The notes: generated from the letters alone by a model not told the origin. Positions 29,871 through 41,400 are shown, numbered from the stretch's first letter. The stretch: DNA of 64,000 bases from Dendrophyllia cribrosa (GCA_024195265.1 JAJLRJ010000013.1:14244322-14308321), one strand, 5' to 3'. Made by a program: numbers and translations.

Positions 29871-30902
29871 TTAACCGGTTTTCCAGGCAAACGTGTCCAT
29901 TTCCTGAGGAGAAGGTTCGTTGGTTTGCCTGTCTAACGAAGTAGGTGGATTTTGATCTTTTCGAATTCCAAAACAAATAAGAAGACGAAAAAGGTACTTG
30001 GCACACGCATGTCGCAGGTGCTTTGTAAGAGCCCCGTAAATAACCGCGTTAAGGCAGCTATGTAAAATTGCCAAAACATCCGAAAAGCGGAAAATTATAT
30101 TTTCCGCGATTTCCTTCTCTCGTTTTCCGCCAAAATCCAGCAACATCCATGCGATGTGAACCGGTAACATGCAAAATGCAAAGAGAACAATAATCGTGGC
30201 TAAAATCTTTATAATCCTGATGTTCTCCTCTCTAGTTCCTCCAGCTGAAATATCACCCCGACTGGTTACCGATGCACGACGAACCTTTGTTCGCGTTAAA
30301 TCAATACCAATTCGTATGTAGGCGACCGCTATCGTAAGTAAAGGTAACAGATATTGCAGAATAAACAGAGTGACTGTATAACCTCGTTTAAAACTGTGGC
30401 TAGGCCAATCTTCATAACATGTGCTACCCTGGAACTGTTGGCGAAATTCCGAGGCGACTATTAGCGGCACCGCTATTATAAACGAGAGAAGCCAAATTGA
30501 TGAAATCCACAATAAAACGTTTCTTCTACGCGGCGGAAGCTCGAAGGGATGAAGAAGGACTTTACAGCGATAACACGCCATGGAGGTTATCGTGTAGATG
30601 CTGGAGCAGTAAGAAACGGTCACCATGGGCCAGACGAACTTGCAATAAAACCGAGATCCTACATATCCGATGAGTTCCACGTGAATAAGAGCCGGCAAGC
30701 AGAAGAGGATTAGACAAAGATCGGAGACGCTCAGGTTCAACACAAAAAAATCATTCATAGTTTTTTTCGTCTTTCGTCTGACTATGATCACAACAACGAG
30801 AAGATTTCCTGTGAGCCCCACAAGAAATGTGGCAAAATAAAAGACAAGGTTCGCTATTCTTTGCTGATCGTTTGTTGTATCTTTGGTCGTTGTGTTGTTC
30901 AT
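29871..30902 (-). CDS. class A (rhodopsin-like) G-protein-coupled receptor
   Basis: A single-exon, 343-residue seven-helix receptor. TM1 (17-41) has GLTGNLLV; TM2 (51-73) LNLSVSDL; Cys87 and Cys162 form the likely TM3-ECL2 disulphide; TM3 ends YRC (111-113) in place of DRY, followed by LLHPF; TM4 about 130-150; TM5 about 174-197; TM6 (231-254) with FCMLP in place of CWxP; TM7 with LNAVIYG in place of NPxxY. N-glycosylation sites (NNTT) are at the N-terminus; a Cys-containing C-tail could be palmitoylated. An in-frame TGA just upstream supports the start. Closest in style to neuropeptide receptors, but the ligand cannot be told. It signals from the plasma membrane through G proteins. Confidence 0.9.
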   Translation of the reverse strand: MNNTTTKDTTNDQQRIANLVFYFATFLVGLTGNLLVVVIIVRRKTKKTMNDFFVLNLSVSDLCLILFCLPALIHVELIGYVGSRFYCKFVWPMVTVSYCSSIYTITSMACYRCKVLLHPFELPPRRRNVLLWISSIWLLSFIIAVPLIVASEFRQQFQGSTCYEDWPSHSFKRGYTVTLFILQYLLPLLTIAVAYIRIGIDLTRTKVRRASVTSRGDISAGGTREENIRIIKILATIIVLFAFCMLPVHIAWMLLDFGGKREKEIAENIIFRFSDVLAILHSCLNAVIYGALTKHLRHACAKYLFRLLICFGIRKDQNPPTSLDRQTNEPSPQEMDTFAWKTG

Positions 30903-32982
30903 GGCGGAGCGCGGCGGGAAATCCTGGTTAATTCCCTTGAAAGACGTGGTTATTCAGAATATTATGTCGGTAGCCTGCTTTCCTGGAGGAATAAATCCAA
31001 TTCTGCTTTCAATCTAGTACAACGACAGGGACAGTCGCAGATGTCGCTTCCAATAATTCTATCACAGAACAGAATCCAGTGAAAATAAGCGGTAAATGAC
31101 AGGAATAAATTGCTCTATAAATTTAACAGGTTCAAACCATTTGACACTTTCATGGTACTTCGCAACTAAACCGTGCCACATATAACATGATATAATGCTT
31201 CGCGTATGCTAAGTTTAACTTGATATATTTAGTTGGCGATGACATCTATGAGGTAAATTGCCACTTGAGGACAATTTGATTCTTGTTTTTCCTCGCAGCT
31301 CATTCGCTGAGAAATCACTTGTAAAAATTAAAACAGTTCTTGGTAAATATTTTGTTAAGTTTTAGAACTGTTTTGTGTTTCCATTACGGCGGCACATTCG
31401 AGATAACAACTTTTCTAGCTCCGATTAGTCTCCAATATTAATTCTCCACGGAAACCAAATACACCACAAAGATTACTTTATCGCAAGACGTTAATTAAAA
31501 TTTGACATGATGTGGCTGCCATTATATAAGTTACCTTAGCTCTTGGTGTCGCGAAATCAAGATGTTATATTTTGCAGGTGATATATACATTATTAATTGC
31601 ATCTACCTGCAAAAATCCATTTCAAATGCCCAACCAACTCAGCAGAATAAATAAAGAATTTGGTAATAATTTTTTCGATGATTGCAAATCTGTTCATGTC
31701 AAATAGTACGAGTATGATGTCGTCGTTATGTGATCTCACTGACGCATCAGTGAACCAAAACGACTCGAATTTATTGACTTTTAACCCATTCAACTCTTGA
31801 AATAAAATAAAGAAATTGTCGAAAACAAAACAGGTTATGACTTCAGCCGATTATACGTCACTGTTGTATAATTTAACTAGTCGGTTCAAACAAAGATTTT
31901 TTTATTTAGTGTTTTCCGGTTTTTACGAAATGAATATTCGTTTAGGACTTTTCCGAAGCGGCAAATTAGATTTCTCAAAGGCATTTTCGTCAATAACCTT
32001 GTTAAATTTAATATCGATAACGCAAAGTTGCTCGTATCAAGATTTAACATCTTTTTTGCTTGCTACTGGGTGATCAGTTGTCCATTTGTCGCTGAACGGA
32101 AAAAACATGAAACAAAATATATTAATTAAGCACTGGGGGACAATAATTGATGTCATCGAACCATTTACACTACAGCACTTAACTTTGAAATGCGATTTCG
32201 AAAGCAATTTGAAGCCAACAATCCTAACTTTTTTGTGTTTATTACAAACAAATAAAAACATTAAATTAATGGTCGTGACGTCAAGCATATTAATTGCAAA
32301 TCCATCGTGTCTTTATTTCAAAACTTTTGTATTTTAAAGCTTATTCTTCTGGAGCTATTAAAGCTTTCCTTTAGCAATTAATCACGCCTGGCTTAAAATG
32401 AAGACCCTGAGGCGAAACAGGAAAGTTTAAAATGCTTTTTAAAGGAATCAGTAGTTATGGAAAGGTTTTTAAAATCACCTCACTAATGAGAATTCGTTCA
32501 GGGGATTTAACTAAAAGCTTTCCAGCAATTAGTTATCAAAACCGCCTTTGAAGGCTGCTCACCGCAACACGAATAAAGGTTTAAATTATAAGTAATGAAT
32601 AAACAGCTACGCCATGATTGTTTTGACTACGTGAAAATATTCCGTAAGAAATTATAATCGTGTTGTCAGGGTTAAAATTGATTATGAATTGTACATTGAC
32701 TTAACTAGTTTGACTGGTGACCCGTTCATTATCGTAATTGTTTTGTTTTTTTTGGGGGGGAGGGAGAGGAGGAGAGGGGGAGTGTCTTTGTCCAAGCACT
32801 CCTCCTATATACCAGACCTGAACTGGACATCAAATCTTGTGGAACAAAGCACGATAGTTTTTAGTCAGCCACATTACAATGTATAACAGACAACGCAACC
32901 CTCGCCTTACCCCCCCTCCCCTCCCTCCCCCGGGGGGGTCCCCGGGGGAAAGGGTGCTCTCATATTTCTCTCATCCAGGCCC
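30903..32982. other. AT-rich spacer upstream of GPCR gene
   Basis: Would contain the GPCR promoter and 5' UTR. No convincing exon. G-rich and C-rich runs occur at 32751-32780 and 32910-32955, the latter a C/G palindrome (CCCCCGGGGG). Confidence 0.5.
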
Positions 32983-32991
32983 GTGCGAGAC

Positions 32992-33174
32992 TAGCCTGTT
33001 CCAGGCGTTCAGATAGTGGGGAAAGCGCAAATAGTTGGGGAAGGCGCGAAGAAAAGCGAGCGAAAAAAATGCGCCTCCTCTCCCCAGTCTCCCCGCATTT
33101 TTTCGCTCGCTTTTCTTCGCGCCTTCCCCAACTATTCGCGCTTTCCCCACTATCTGAACGCCTGAAACAGGCTA
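32992..33174. repeat. fold-back MITE family B (MULE-like), copy 2
   Basis: Same termini as 16382-16576 (TAGCCTGTTCCAGGCG ... CAGGCTA) and same internal GGGGAAGGCGCG and AAAGCGAGCGAAAA arms. Flanked by a perfect 9-bp duplication GTGCGAGAC (32983-32991 and 33175-33183). Confidence 0.88.
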
Positions 33175-33789
33175 GTGCGAGACCAAACTAATTACCAAGG
33201 CAAGTAAAATTTGCAAAGGACCGCAAACGATAATGCTGTAAACCGGATACGTAGGATATACGAAAGATCTAATCAGTCAAAAAATTGATCAAACATAATA
33301 ATAAACTGCAAGGCTGATCTGACTACGTAAAAAAATAAACTTTGCGAGACACCAATACGACAGAAACCGATGAAGCAGGGTAGCAACCGCGGACTTTGCG
33401 TAAGGCGCAGAAAGGCGGGAAATATTCTCATAAGAGAAGTTAACTGAGGTTATCACTCTTTCATTGCCTAGGTCGAGGTTGCGTGGTTCAGTTCTAGAAA
33501 CATTTTAGATTATTTTTCTATTTGACAACAACAGCAAAATTAATGACAAAAAAAGAAAACTGTTACAGAGGCATTTGTCGCAATACTAACAACGGGCTGA
33601 CATCAAGAATGTGGCACTGTAATGTAAAGTAGCTTACTCTGGAATCATTTAACGGGAAACTGATCAGTGGTATGAGGAATTTAGTTTGGAGTAGGAATTG
33701 AAACTACAAAGTAAAAGAGCCTTACATAAACTTGTCTGGGATAGGGTAGGGATCGTTGGTGTCTAGTCTGGACACGAGGAGACTCGACT

Positions 33790-33832
<43 letters not shown>
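33790..33832. repeat. (GAT)n microsatellite
   Basis: About 14 perfect GAT units ending in GACGACGG. Confidence 0.9.
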
Positions 33833-33834
<2 letters not shown>

Positions 33835-33993
33835 CGACGGGAATTGAATTACAAAATGCAGATAAATTTGGGTATAGCCGGTAAGGGATTCAGATTCCCA
33901 GCAGCACATCAAAAAATGTAGAGATTACTACCCCTCTCCCTCCCCTCGCCTTACTCCGAAGCTGACGTTTTAAGTTCTCTTAGGGGAGACGGA

Positions 33994-34015
33994 GGGGGGG
34001 GGGGGGGGGGGGGGG
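33994..34015. repeat. poly-G run, 22 bases
   Basis: Uninterrupted G homopolymer. Confidence 0.9.
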
Positions 34016-35227
34016 ATAGAGAGCTCGCAGCTGTGTCTCGGGAATTTGAATATTCGCATCTTGATAAAAATGCTGATTTAGTAAATACGAAATTACTAAT
34101 CAAGCAATGCTGACTGAACAACTGGGATTATGTATATTGTGTCCAGTATTTCTTCAGGCACGGCCTGACTTCTTCAGGAAATAATCAACGGCTCCTATGA
34201 GCCAACTCGTGAATACCAAACGCTCTAAATAAAAGATTCTTCGCCAAATTTGCAGAGGTTATGAGTTCGACCCTAGTGCAGTATTTAGGTATTTATTTTG
34301 TGAGTAAGAAAAAAAGTTTCGTAAAGGATTGTCATACCAAAAAATTGCCCCCTGAAAAGAGACATTTGCTCCGGGCGTGCGCGCTACTAAAATAAACTAT
34401 TGGCCATGCGCAGTTGAGCTCGAACGGCCTGAGCGCTAGTCCACGCAAGTCACCAATAGAAACCAAAATGGGCTCAGTCGAAGCATAATGCACTAAAAAA
34501 ATGGCAAAATGACGAATTTCTTTTCGCCCCAACTAAATCATATTTCCCACCAAAATGTTCACTAGATCCCAGTCTCTTCAAAACCGAGTGTGGATGCTGA
34601 CATTACGCCTATTAAAATAAGTTATACCGCTAAAAGCGATGACCGCGCGGTTGAACTCCATACAAGCCTTTACGTGACATTGGTCACTTCAAGATCAAAA
34701 TGACGGGACTTTTTTTAAGTTATTAAAATATTTTAACGTTTCCAGATAGAATAATAACCAAATTACTGGAATCCGAGTGTGGATTTCCGAAAAGTAATTT
34801 ATAAATGGGCGAAATGTTGGATTTTCCCTTCAAAAAATGGCGTTCTCTCTGTGATTTTAAGGGTCAAATTGGGGGACTGGGGACGAGTTAAAAAATTAGA
34901 GGCAAATGTCATCCAATTTTTTGCCATGGTTACCCGATCGCGAATGCAAGTTGAACTATTTCATCGAGTCAAGTCTCGAGTCTCCGATAATGGGAAAAGG
35001 ATCGTTACTTTGCTGAAGCTATAAAATTGTTGCTAAAAATGGAACGATATTGGCCATTAAACCTGCCATTAATTTCCGTTGTACTAGCCTTTCATTTTAA
35101 ACGTTTATCTACACTTTGGGTGACGTCTAGTACTCGCATCCCTTTATAAAGGAGATCCGGAAAGAAAGTTACCACTATTTATCGTAGTGTTGAGTGGTCC
35201 TCCGCATTTAAACGTTTTTAGATATTT

Positions 35228-35318
35228 AACAGTTATAGTGCGAAAGCGAAGCGCTATATCGCCGAATACTTATACTCAGGCGATATTGCGCAAGCTTGAG
35301 CACTATAACTGTTTTATA
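35228..35318. repeat. short fold-back MITE
   Basis: AACAGTTATAGTGC at the left pairs with GCACTATAACTGTT at the right, and GCGCTATATCGCC with GGCGATATTGCGC inside. About 90 bp. Confidence 0.75.
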
Positions 35319-35749
35319 ATTCAACACATTGATAACAAATCACAGTTTCCAGAAAAAATTCATTGAGATCAGTATACAACCTTTTATTAAGTAAAAAGGT
35401 TACCTTGCGCCATTTCTTAAACAACAAGCAGCGAATGCCGAAACTTTTGCCAAGCTAAAATTAATTCAGCGTACACAATCAGTTGAGAGTTTCTACGAAG
35501 AGCATTCGTCTACTTAAAGAACGGGACAGAGTAGTAACTACACGAATTAAAACACAGTAAAATGGCATAGAATGTCTTATTTACAAGTGTTTCGTATTTT
35601 AAAAAGTTCAATTCAGAATCAAAACAAATTGAACAAACACACGGCTACCGAAACATAGCGGCGAAAAGTCAGAAAGAACTGCAGCGTGGACAGTATGTCT
35701 TACAAAAATTCACAGCTAAAGGATACAAGAAACGGTTAAAACATCATAC

Positions 35750-35803
35750 CTGTAGTTGATTTGGCTTTTTAGTCCCTTCCATCAGCACCAAATTTTCAAA
35801 CAT
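35750..35803 (-). CDS. possible first coding exon of an unknown gene
   Basis: On the minus strand an ATG at 35803-35801 opens 18 codons (MFENLVLMEGTKKPNQLQ) ending at a good donor, CAG|GTATGA. The stretch upstream (36000-36120) is CpG-rich with ATTTCGCGCC, as a promoter might be. I find no second exon that must follow, so this is only a candidate. Confidence 0.2.
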
Positions 35804-36348
35804 CGAAGTACGAGCTGAGTCGATCAATGTTCTTTACAAACTTGCTCGTTTTTTAGCTCCTACAGCCGTAATGACGAGATCAGAAACTTTTCTGAGGAAG
35901 CATCAAGTCTATATCATATTCCAGAGGTGATTACTAAAGGAATTTTACGAAAATTGTGCTCCTTCATTCACTCCTTGTCGAGCGGTTAAACTTTGAACCA
36001 GCTTTCATTCAGCTACGCCAAGAAAACAAACACTGCGACCGCGACAACGCGAAAATTTCGCGCCTTATTTGTCCAATCATGTGATCAATAATTTTTCTCT
36101 TTTTTTCTTTTTTTTTTCCCTCTTTTAACTAATAGTTCACGCACTTTCTCGCCCCAAAACATGAAATTGCAGGTAGCAGTCTTTTTCACTTTCCTTCAAA
36201 ATGCGAAATTTACCGCCATTGCTGGTTATACGTCAAGTAGACATAACGTATATCGATAACTTTTTGACCATATTTGGGCAGTGTATCAATGTGTCGAGTT
36301 ATAAGGGACTGTGCAATAATTATCGGGGAGGGGGGTTGGAAAACCAGA

Positions 36349-36409
36349 GGGGGGGGGGGGGGGGGGGGGTCATGAAGTAAAATCAAAGCAAGGATAGGGG
36401 GGGGGGGGG
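36349..36409. repeat. two poly-G runs
   Basis: 21 Gs at 36349-36369 and 13 Gs at 36397-36409, in a G-rich 100-bp stretch. Confidence 0.9.
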
Positions 36410-36622
36410 CTCAAAGTAAAATAAGTCACTCAAGAGGAGGGGGGGCTTAACATTTTATTTCAAGTGTTTATAGTTCTCACTGAAAGACATGATGATTTGT
36501 TCTGTGGCTGAACTGCAATTTCAATCTGTTGCAATACGATTATCTATTCTTCTCTATCTCTATAATATAGAGACGAATATTGTGATAAAGCGTTTCTGGC
36601 TTTTTAAATTTGAATAGTCCAA

Positions 36623-36717
36623 TTTCGATATATTAAAATTCAACTTGAAACAAGACCACTGAATGATAGTAAGGATTTATTGTCTTTTGTTTCAAGTTGA
36701 ATTTTAATACATCGAAA
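36623..36717. repeat. inverted repeat, 30-bp arms
   Basis: TTTCGATATATTAAAATTCAACTTGAAACA at the left pairs with TGTTTCAAGTTGAATTTTAA and TACATCGAAA at the right; loop about 35 bp. Confidence 0.8.
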
Positions 36718-37019
36718 ATACAAATTAACATTGCGTTCGCGCCGTTATTCATTAATATACCTGGGTGGAGAGAGGAATGAGAGTAAAGTGTCGCACTGAC
36801 CATTGGGCCACCGCGCCTCCCACTTTGATTGGTGGAGATTAAATTGATTAGTCATGTCACTTTTTCTTGTTTGCAAAAACAGAAACGGAAATGACGGAAG
36901 ATAGATATCGTGCAGCATGCTGTGAAATCCTGATTTACCGGTATGTGCGAGTCTGGAGGGGGGTTGCCACGAAGTTTTTAGAGCAAGTTGCGTTTTTGGC
37001 CCACCAAACAATAGATGAA

Positions 37020-37175
37020 TGACCCAAGCAAAGCCCCTATCCCTAAAAAAAACAATAGCAGCTGTGTTTTACAGGGACAATGAAAATAGTCTCCTACGCA
37101 GTCGTTATTTGTGTCGTTACGCAACACATTACGGCCGCGTAGAAACTGAAAATATAGGTTTCTGAGAGCTGCATG
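37020..37175 (-). repeat. MITE family A, copy 4, inverted and rearranged
   Basis: On the minus strand it carries TGCAGCTCTCAGAAACCTA, TTTTCATTGTCCC and AAAACACAGCTGCTATTG like the copies at 9780, 10870 and 11371. A second MITE piece with GTCTCCTACGCAG interrupts it at about 37092-37135. Confidence 0.6.
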
Positions 37176-37250
37176 GTACTTCATGGATGGGGGAGGGGGT
37201 GGGGGATTCAAATGTCAGTTGCCAGTTAACATTTAGGCCATTTGTCAGTT

Positions 37251-37301
37251 GTTGAACGAGATATAGCATACCGGCAGGTATACGGGGAAAAATATGCAAA
37301 T
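37251..37301. repeat. interspersed 60-bp motif, copy 3
   Basis: GTTGAACGAGATATAGCATAC and AATATGCAAAT recall 7296-7355. Confidence 0.45.
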
Positions 37302-37372
37302 TTTCACGCGTTCCATCATTTGTAAACTTTGTTAATTCCCCAGTGTATTGCGTGTTAAAAGATGATTGTTTA

Positions 37373-37550
37373 ACAGGCCATTTCCGAGTTGCCTTTTGCC
37401 TCTCTATCAAAGCGAGGCTAGGTGCGAAACCTTTCATATGAAAATGAGTTTTCATCTGCATGTGAATGAAAACTCATTTTCATATGAAAGGTTGTGCACC
37501 TAGCCTCGCTTTGACAACGAGGCGTAACGTAACTCGGAAATGGCCTATTG
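37373..37550. repeat. fold-back MITE, 80-bp arms
   Basis: AGGCCATTTCCGAGTT pairs with AACTCGGAAATGGCCT; CAAAGCGAGGCTAGGTGC pairs with GTGCACCTAGCCTCGCTTTG; and an AACCTTTCATATGAAAATGA arm pairs with its mirror. Nearly symmetric around 37456. Confidence 0.9.
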
Positions 37551-37685
37551 AATAAGTGGCGTGACTCTGCGTCAAACAGAAAAATGGGAAATTTTTAAAC
37601 TTCCTATATAGATTTTTTGTTCATTTTTTCACTTCATTTTTTATTTATTATTTTCTCCAAACCTTTGCAGATGATAATACTTAAA

Positions 37686-38100
37686 TTAAGACCCGGTTCA
37701 TACGCCGAACTTTTCATGAGCCGAACCTAATACCGTGAATTAAGTACATGAAAAGTTCGGCGTCTGAATCAATTAAGAACGGCTATTTGAATTTGGAACG
37801 GCTCAGCCGTTCTTTCCGCCTGGCTTAGCCGGGAATTTCGGCTTTGGAACAGCTTTGATTCAGACGCCGAACTTTTCATGAGCCGAACCTAATGCATAAA
37901 TTATTATAACGACTGGTGCGTGTTCTGACATCTTTGCCTGAAAATCGCTGACCTTTCGATTTGTTTCTCTTCAAACTGAATTAAGTTCGGCTAATTAGGT
38001 TCGGCGTCTGAATCAACAGGCGTACTTTTGTTAATTTGGGTCGGTCCAAATTCGAATTAAGTTCGGCTCATGAAAAGTTCGGCGTCTGAACCGGGCCTAA
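37686..38100. repeat. compound fold-back element with GCCGAACTTTTCATGAGC modules
   Basis: Outer ends TTAAGACCCGGTTCA and TGAACCGGGCCTAA pair. The module GCCGAACTTTTCATGAGCCG, or its reverse, occurs four times (about 37704, 37750 in part, 37868 and 38065), with AATCAAT/GATTCAGACGCCGAAC links between. It looks like nested or tandem insertion of one MITE family. Confidence 0.8.
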
Positions 38101-39605
38101 GTCACATTATATATAGGAAGGAGAGGAGAGGGGTACATCTAGATAAACTATTTTTTCACAGTCTGTCTAGAATTGAGACAGAAAATTAATTATCTATCTA
38201 AAATAATAGGGGTCACCGTTTAAGCGAGTTAAATCTAAGCAGAGTTAACGCAACGGCTACAAGCACATTCTCGTCCCCATAGCTCCACGGTTTTTTTTAA
38301 ATTGCGTCTCGTGTAGCTCTGGTTACGGACATAAATTGGAATATTTTGATTGGCCATTTAAAAATGAATGCGCAACAAGGTACAATATTTACCCTTCTAC
38401 GCATAAGGTTTTACTTCCGGTCAAATTTCAAAGGTTGGCCTGTATATATATCAACCTGTGTGAAACTGGAAACATGGCGACTACACCAACAAAACCAACG
38501 TTTCAATTTCAACGCAATCAGTGTGTGGCTTGAACCAAAATTATGAGCGACCAATGTCACCCAGTTTTGTTATTTGGTTTAGCGGGTAAAGATACGACTG
38601 CTAAATTTCAAAGCGTATATTAAACAGGATTGTCGCTAAATGTGAGCGATTCGTTTCCGAAAATAATTATGTGTCTCGGAAGACGAAGCTATAAGCGGCC
38701 ACGAATATTAAAGAATTATGTCTTAATTCGCGAAAAGTATAACAAAACTGCTTCAGGAACGACTATTAAAAGAGAGGCAGAAATCCGAAAGTAAGCCCAA
38801 AGGCGAAAAGAAATCCGAAGGACACGGCATAAGGCGAAGAGCCCCGCTCTGATCGAGTTGTGCGGTACATAGCTATAGGGAAGATATCTATGACGTCACC
38901 AATTGTTATTAATGTGCCAACCAGAGCCTTATTGGCTGCCGAAACAAAGGGTTCTTTTGTTCCAGTGGCTGGCACATTTCAATAACAAATCCCTATTCAA
39001 ATTGGAGACTATACATACATTACAGAAAAATTTATTGAGTCACACTAAATTTGTTTTTGTTGTGGCAATACATGAAAACTAGCTGACTCATAGTTAATTG
39101 CATTTGTTCACGTTCAATAGAGTTTTTATCATTTATTAAATATGGCAAAAATATTCCATAAATAAATACCATTGGAAATACCAACATTGGCACCACTGTC
39201 TATTAGTCAATTAAAAGAACTGCCGTTTAATAATGTCCATGTAGTTATCATTTTTTGAGCCTGCAGTACAGGCGTTTATTGTTGTTGTTTTTTTTTTGGG
39301 GGGGGGGGGGGGGCGAGTGCTGAATTTAATGTTTGATCGTCATTTTAGTTTTGCAAAATATCGGGGGCTGGTAGGAGTGAAAGGGGTGGGGAGGAGGCAT
39401 TCCAGCCTCACTCCCACACCCTTGATCGCGTCTTTTGACTCGCCTCAGACTTTTGTGGTTTAACTCAGCGCTCGCTAGTCCCCCAAATACGCCTGGGGAG
39501 AGGAGGGGGAGTGGCGTTGGTTGTTCGAAGTAAAGAAGGGGTGGGAAAATGTCAGAGACTGAAAACATTTTTTAGTCCCTTTGGGCCATATTAATTGGCA
39601 AGATA

Positions 39606-39652
39606 AGGGGGGAGGGGAGGGGGAGGGGAGGGGAGGGGAGGGGAGGGGAGGG
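39606..39652. repeat. (GGGGA)n minisatellite
   Basis: Repeated GAGGG/GGGGA units, potential G-quadruplex former. Confidence 0.85.
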
Positions 39653-40133
39653 GTAGGCCCCTTCTCTGGATCTGCCACTGCATATTACAATATAAATTGA
39701 AATTCATGCATGATTCATTCATACCTCAGGTGTCACAGTATCAGTTGTGTTTGTGCTTAAAGGAATTTAAAAAAACTAGCTTTTCCTTTGGAGCCCTTTC
39801 CATAAAGTAAAAAAAATAAGCTTACTACAAGCAACATACAAACGAGGAAGAAATTTAACGCCCGCCCTGAAAGTAACTCCTTCCCGACAGTAATGTTAAC
39901 TTTTTTTCCTTTTATTAAACTCGATCCGAACGATCGCCCCAAAAGTAGCGGCCCCTTCGCAGGAATAGGAGGATAACCGACCTACAAACGAAGAAGACGT
40001 GAAAAAATACGTGGATAAACGTAAAACAAGCTTATGTCACAATAACACGAGACAACGCTTTCAGGCGAACATCACGATTTCCCCTTTCGGAAAGTGTTTT
40101 TGTTAATTAGTTGATTTCCTGAATATCCCGGAA

Positions 40134-40153
40134 GGGGGGGGGGGGGGGGGGGG
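40134..40153. repeat. poly-G run, 20 bases
   Basis: Uninterrupted G homopolymer. Confidence 0.9.
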
Positions 40154-40224
40154 TGGGGAGGTTGGGGTGTTGGGGGAAGGCCAGGAAGGTAGGACGCTGC
40201 TCCTCTCCCCGTTAACGTCGTTAA

Positions 40225-40796
40225 CCCTATTCAGCCTGGGCTTTTTTTACTGTTCCATAGCCTGGGGGAGTGGGGGGGCACATTGTGCACCCCCCTCGCA
40301 ACTTCAAGAACGTTAAGGCTATGACAATGAGACCTAGAGAGTACATAGTACGTTCAAAACTGTCTCCTTTGCGGTCCGCACAATGGAACGATGACGTCAT
40401 ATGACGTAGTTATTAGGTAATTAGTTCTACGGCCGCCATCTTGGATCCGCCATCTTGGATTTCTGAAATTTTTTAAAACCTCTTAAAAACCGTCCAAATT
40501 GACTCAAAATTAATCAAAACCAATAAATAAACGCTAAATGACGTAAAAATATAAAAGTTATACCAAAAAACATTGTTTTTCTTCATTCAAAGGTACAAAT
40601 ATGCAAATTTCAAAAAAACGTCGCTGTCAAAATCTTGTTGCCATGGAAACATCAAGTCACGTGATCAATAAATTGTCATACGAAATTGTTGCCAGATAAA
40701 TTTTAGGCGTTTGAATACATATTATACATATTAAAGAAGTTATGAATGTTGAAAGTTAGCGCGGGCACTTTGGCCCCCCCCCCAGGCTGAATAGGG
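40225..40796. mobile_element. piggyBac-type non-autonomous element
   Basis: Terminal inverted repeats CCCTATTCAGCCTGGG and CCCAGGCTGAATAGGG are flanked on both sides by TTAA (40221-40224 and 40797-40800). A TTAA target duplication and a CCC start are the hallmarks of piggyBac. The 572-bp interior has no transposase frame. It includes two CCGCCATCTTGGAT motifs (40435-40465). Confidence 0.88.
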
Positions 40797-41236
40797 TTAA
40801 CCTACGGTTATGAAATTTTGGCCCAGCAGAACCGATCATACCAAAGGTGTGCTGACAATTTTTTTTTTATCATAATCATGGAAGATCCAACCAACAAAAC
40901 TAGTTCCTTGATCTCAGGCCTCAAAGAGTCATATACTGCTGCTCAGATTCTCAAAGATTCAGCAGAAGTATTTAAAACAGAGATTTGCTGATTCTAGTGG
41001 AGTACAGGCGTTCCATAAAAAAAATGAACAATGAAAGTAACTCACTTGAAAAGTGGAGGTGATTTTTGTTTAGTTTTATCTGGTTTGGTTTACGATCATT
41101 TGTTGTTGTTGTTGTTGATTTCGTTTGGTTTGAAATTTTTTGCTTTTATTGCGGACCAGGGATTTATCAGTTTCTACTTCCGAGTCACGATCATAAAATC
41201 CATTTCCTTTCTTCTTAACAGAACACAGTAAATTTA

Positions 41237-41400
41237 ACAAATTTACACCGGTTTTCCGTGGTGTGGACTCTTATTTACTACGATTTACGTCATCACATGG
41301 TCAAAATGTTGTGGACAGCAACAAATTTTGACCATGCATGTGATGACGTAAATCGTGGTAAATAAGAGTCCACACCACGGAAAACCGGTGTAAATTTGTT
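41237..41400. repeat. near-perfect palindrome (fold-back MITE)
   Basis: ACAAATTTACACCGGTTTTCC is mirrored at 41380-41400, and arms of about 76 bp pair almost perfectly to a short centre at about 41313-41324. It contains a CRE-like TGACGTAA in each arm. It ends about 440 bp before the start codon of the secreted-protein gene. Confidence 0.92.

Larger units (their letters stand above)
33184..35227. other. gene-poor stretch with simple repeats
   Basis: Holds a (GAT)n microsatellite at 33790-33832, a 22-base poly-G at 33994-34015 and a tRNA-like B-box fragment (GAGGTTATGAGTTCGACCC) near 34253-34275. I see no exon. Confidence 0.5.
38101..40220. other. gene-poor stretch with G-rich repeats
   Basis: Contains poly-G runs at 39298-39313 and 40134-40153 and a (GGGGA)n array at about 39606-39652. 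Short frames here are not recognisable. Confidence 0.5.
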
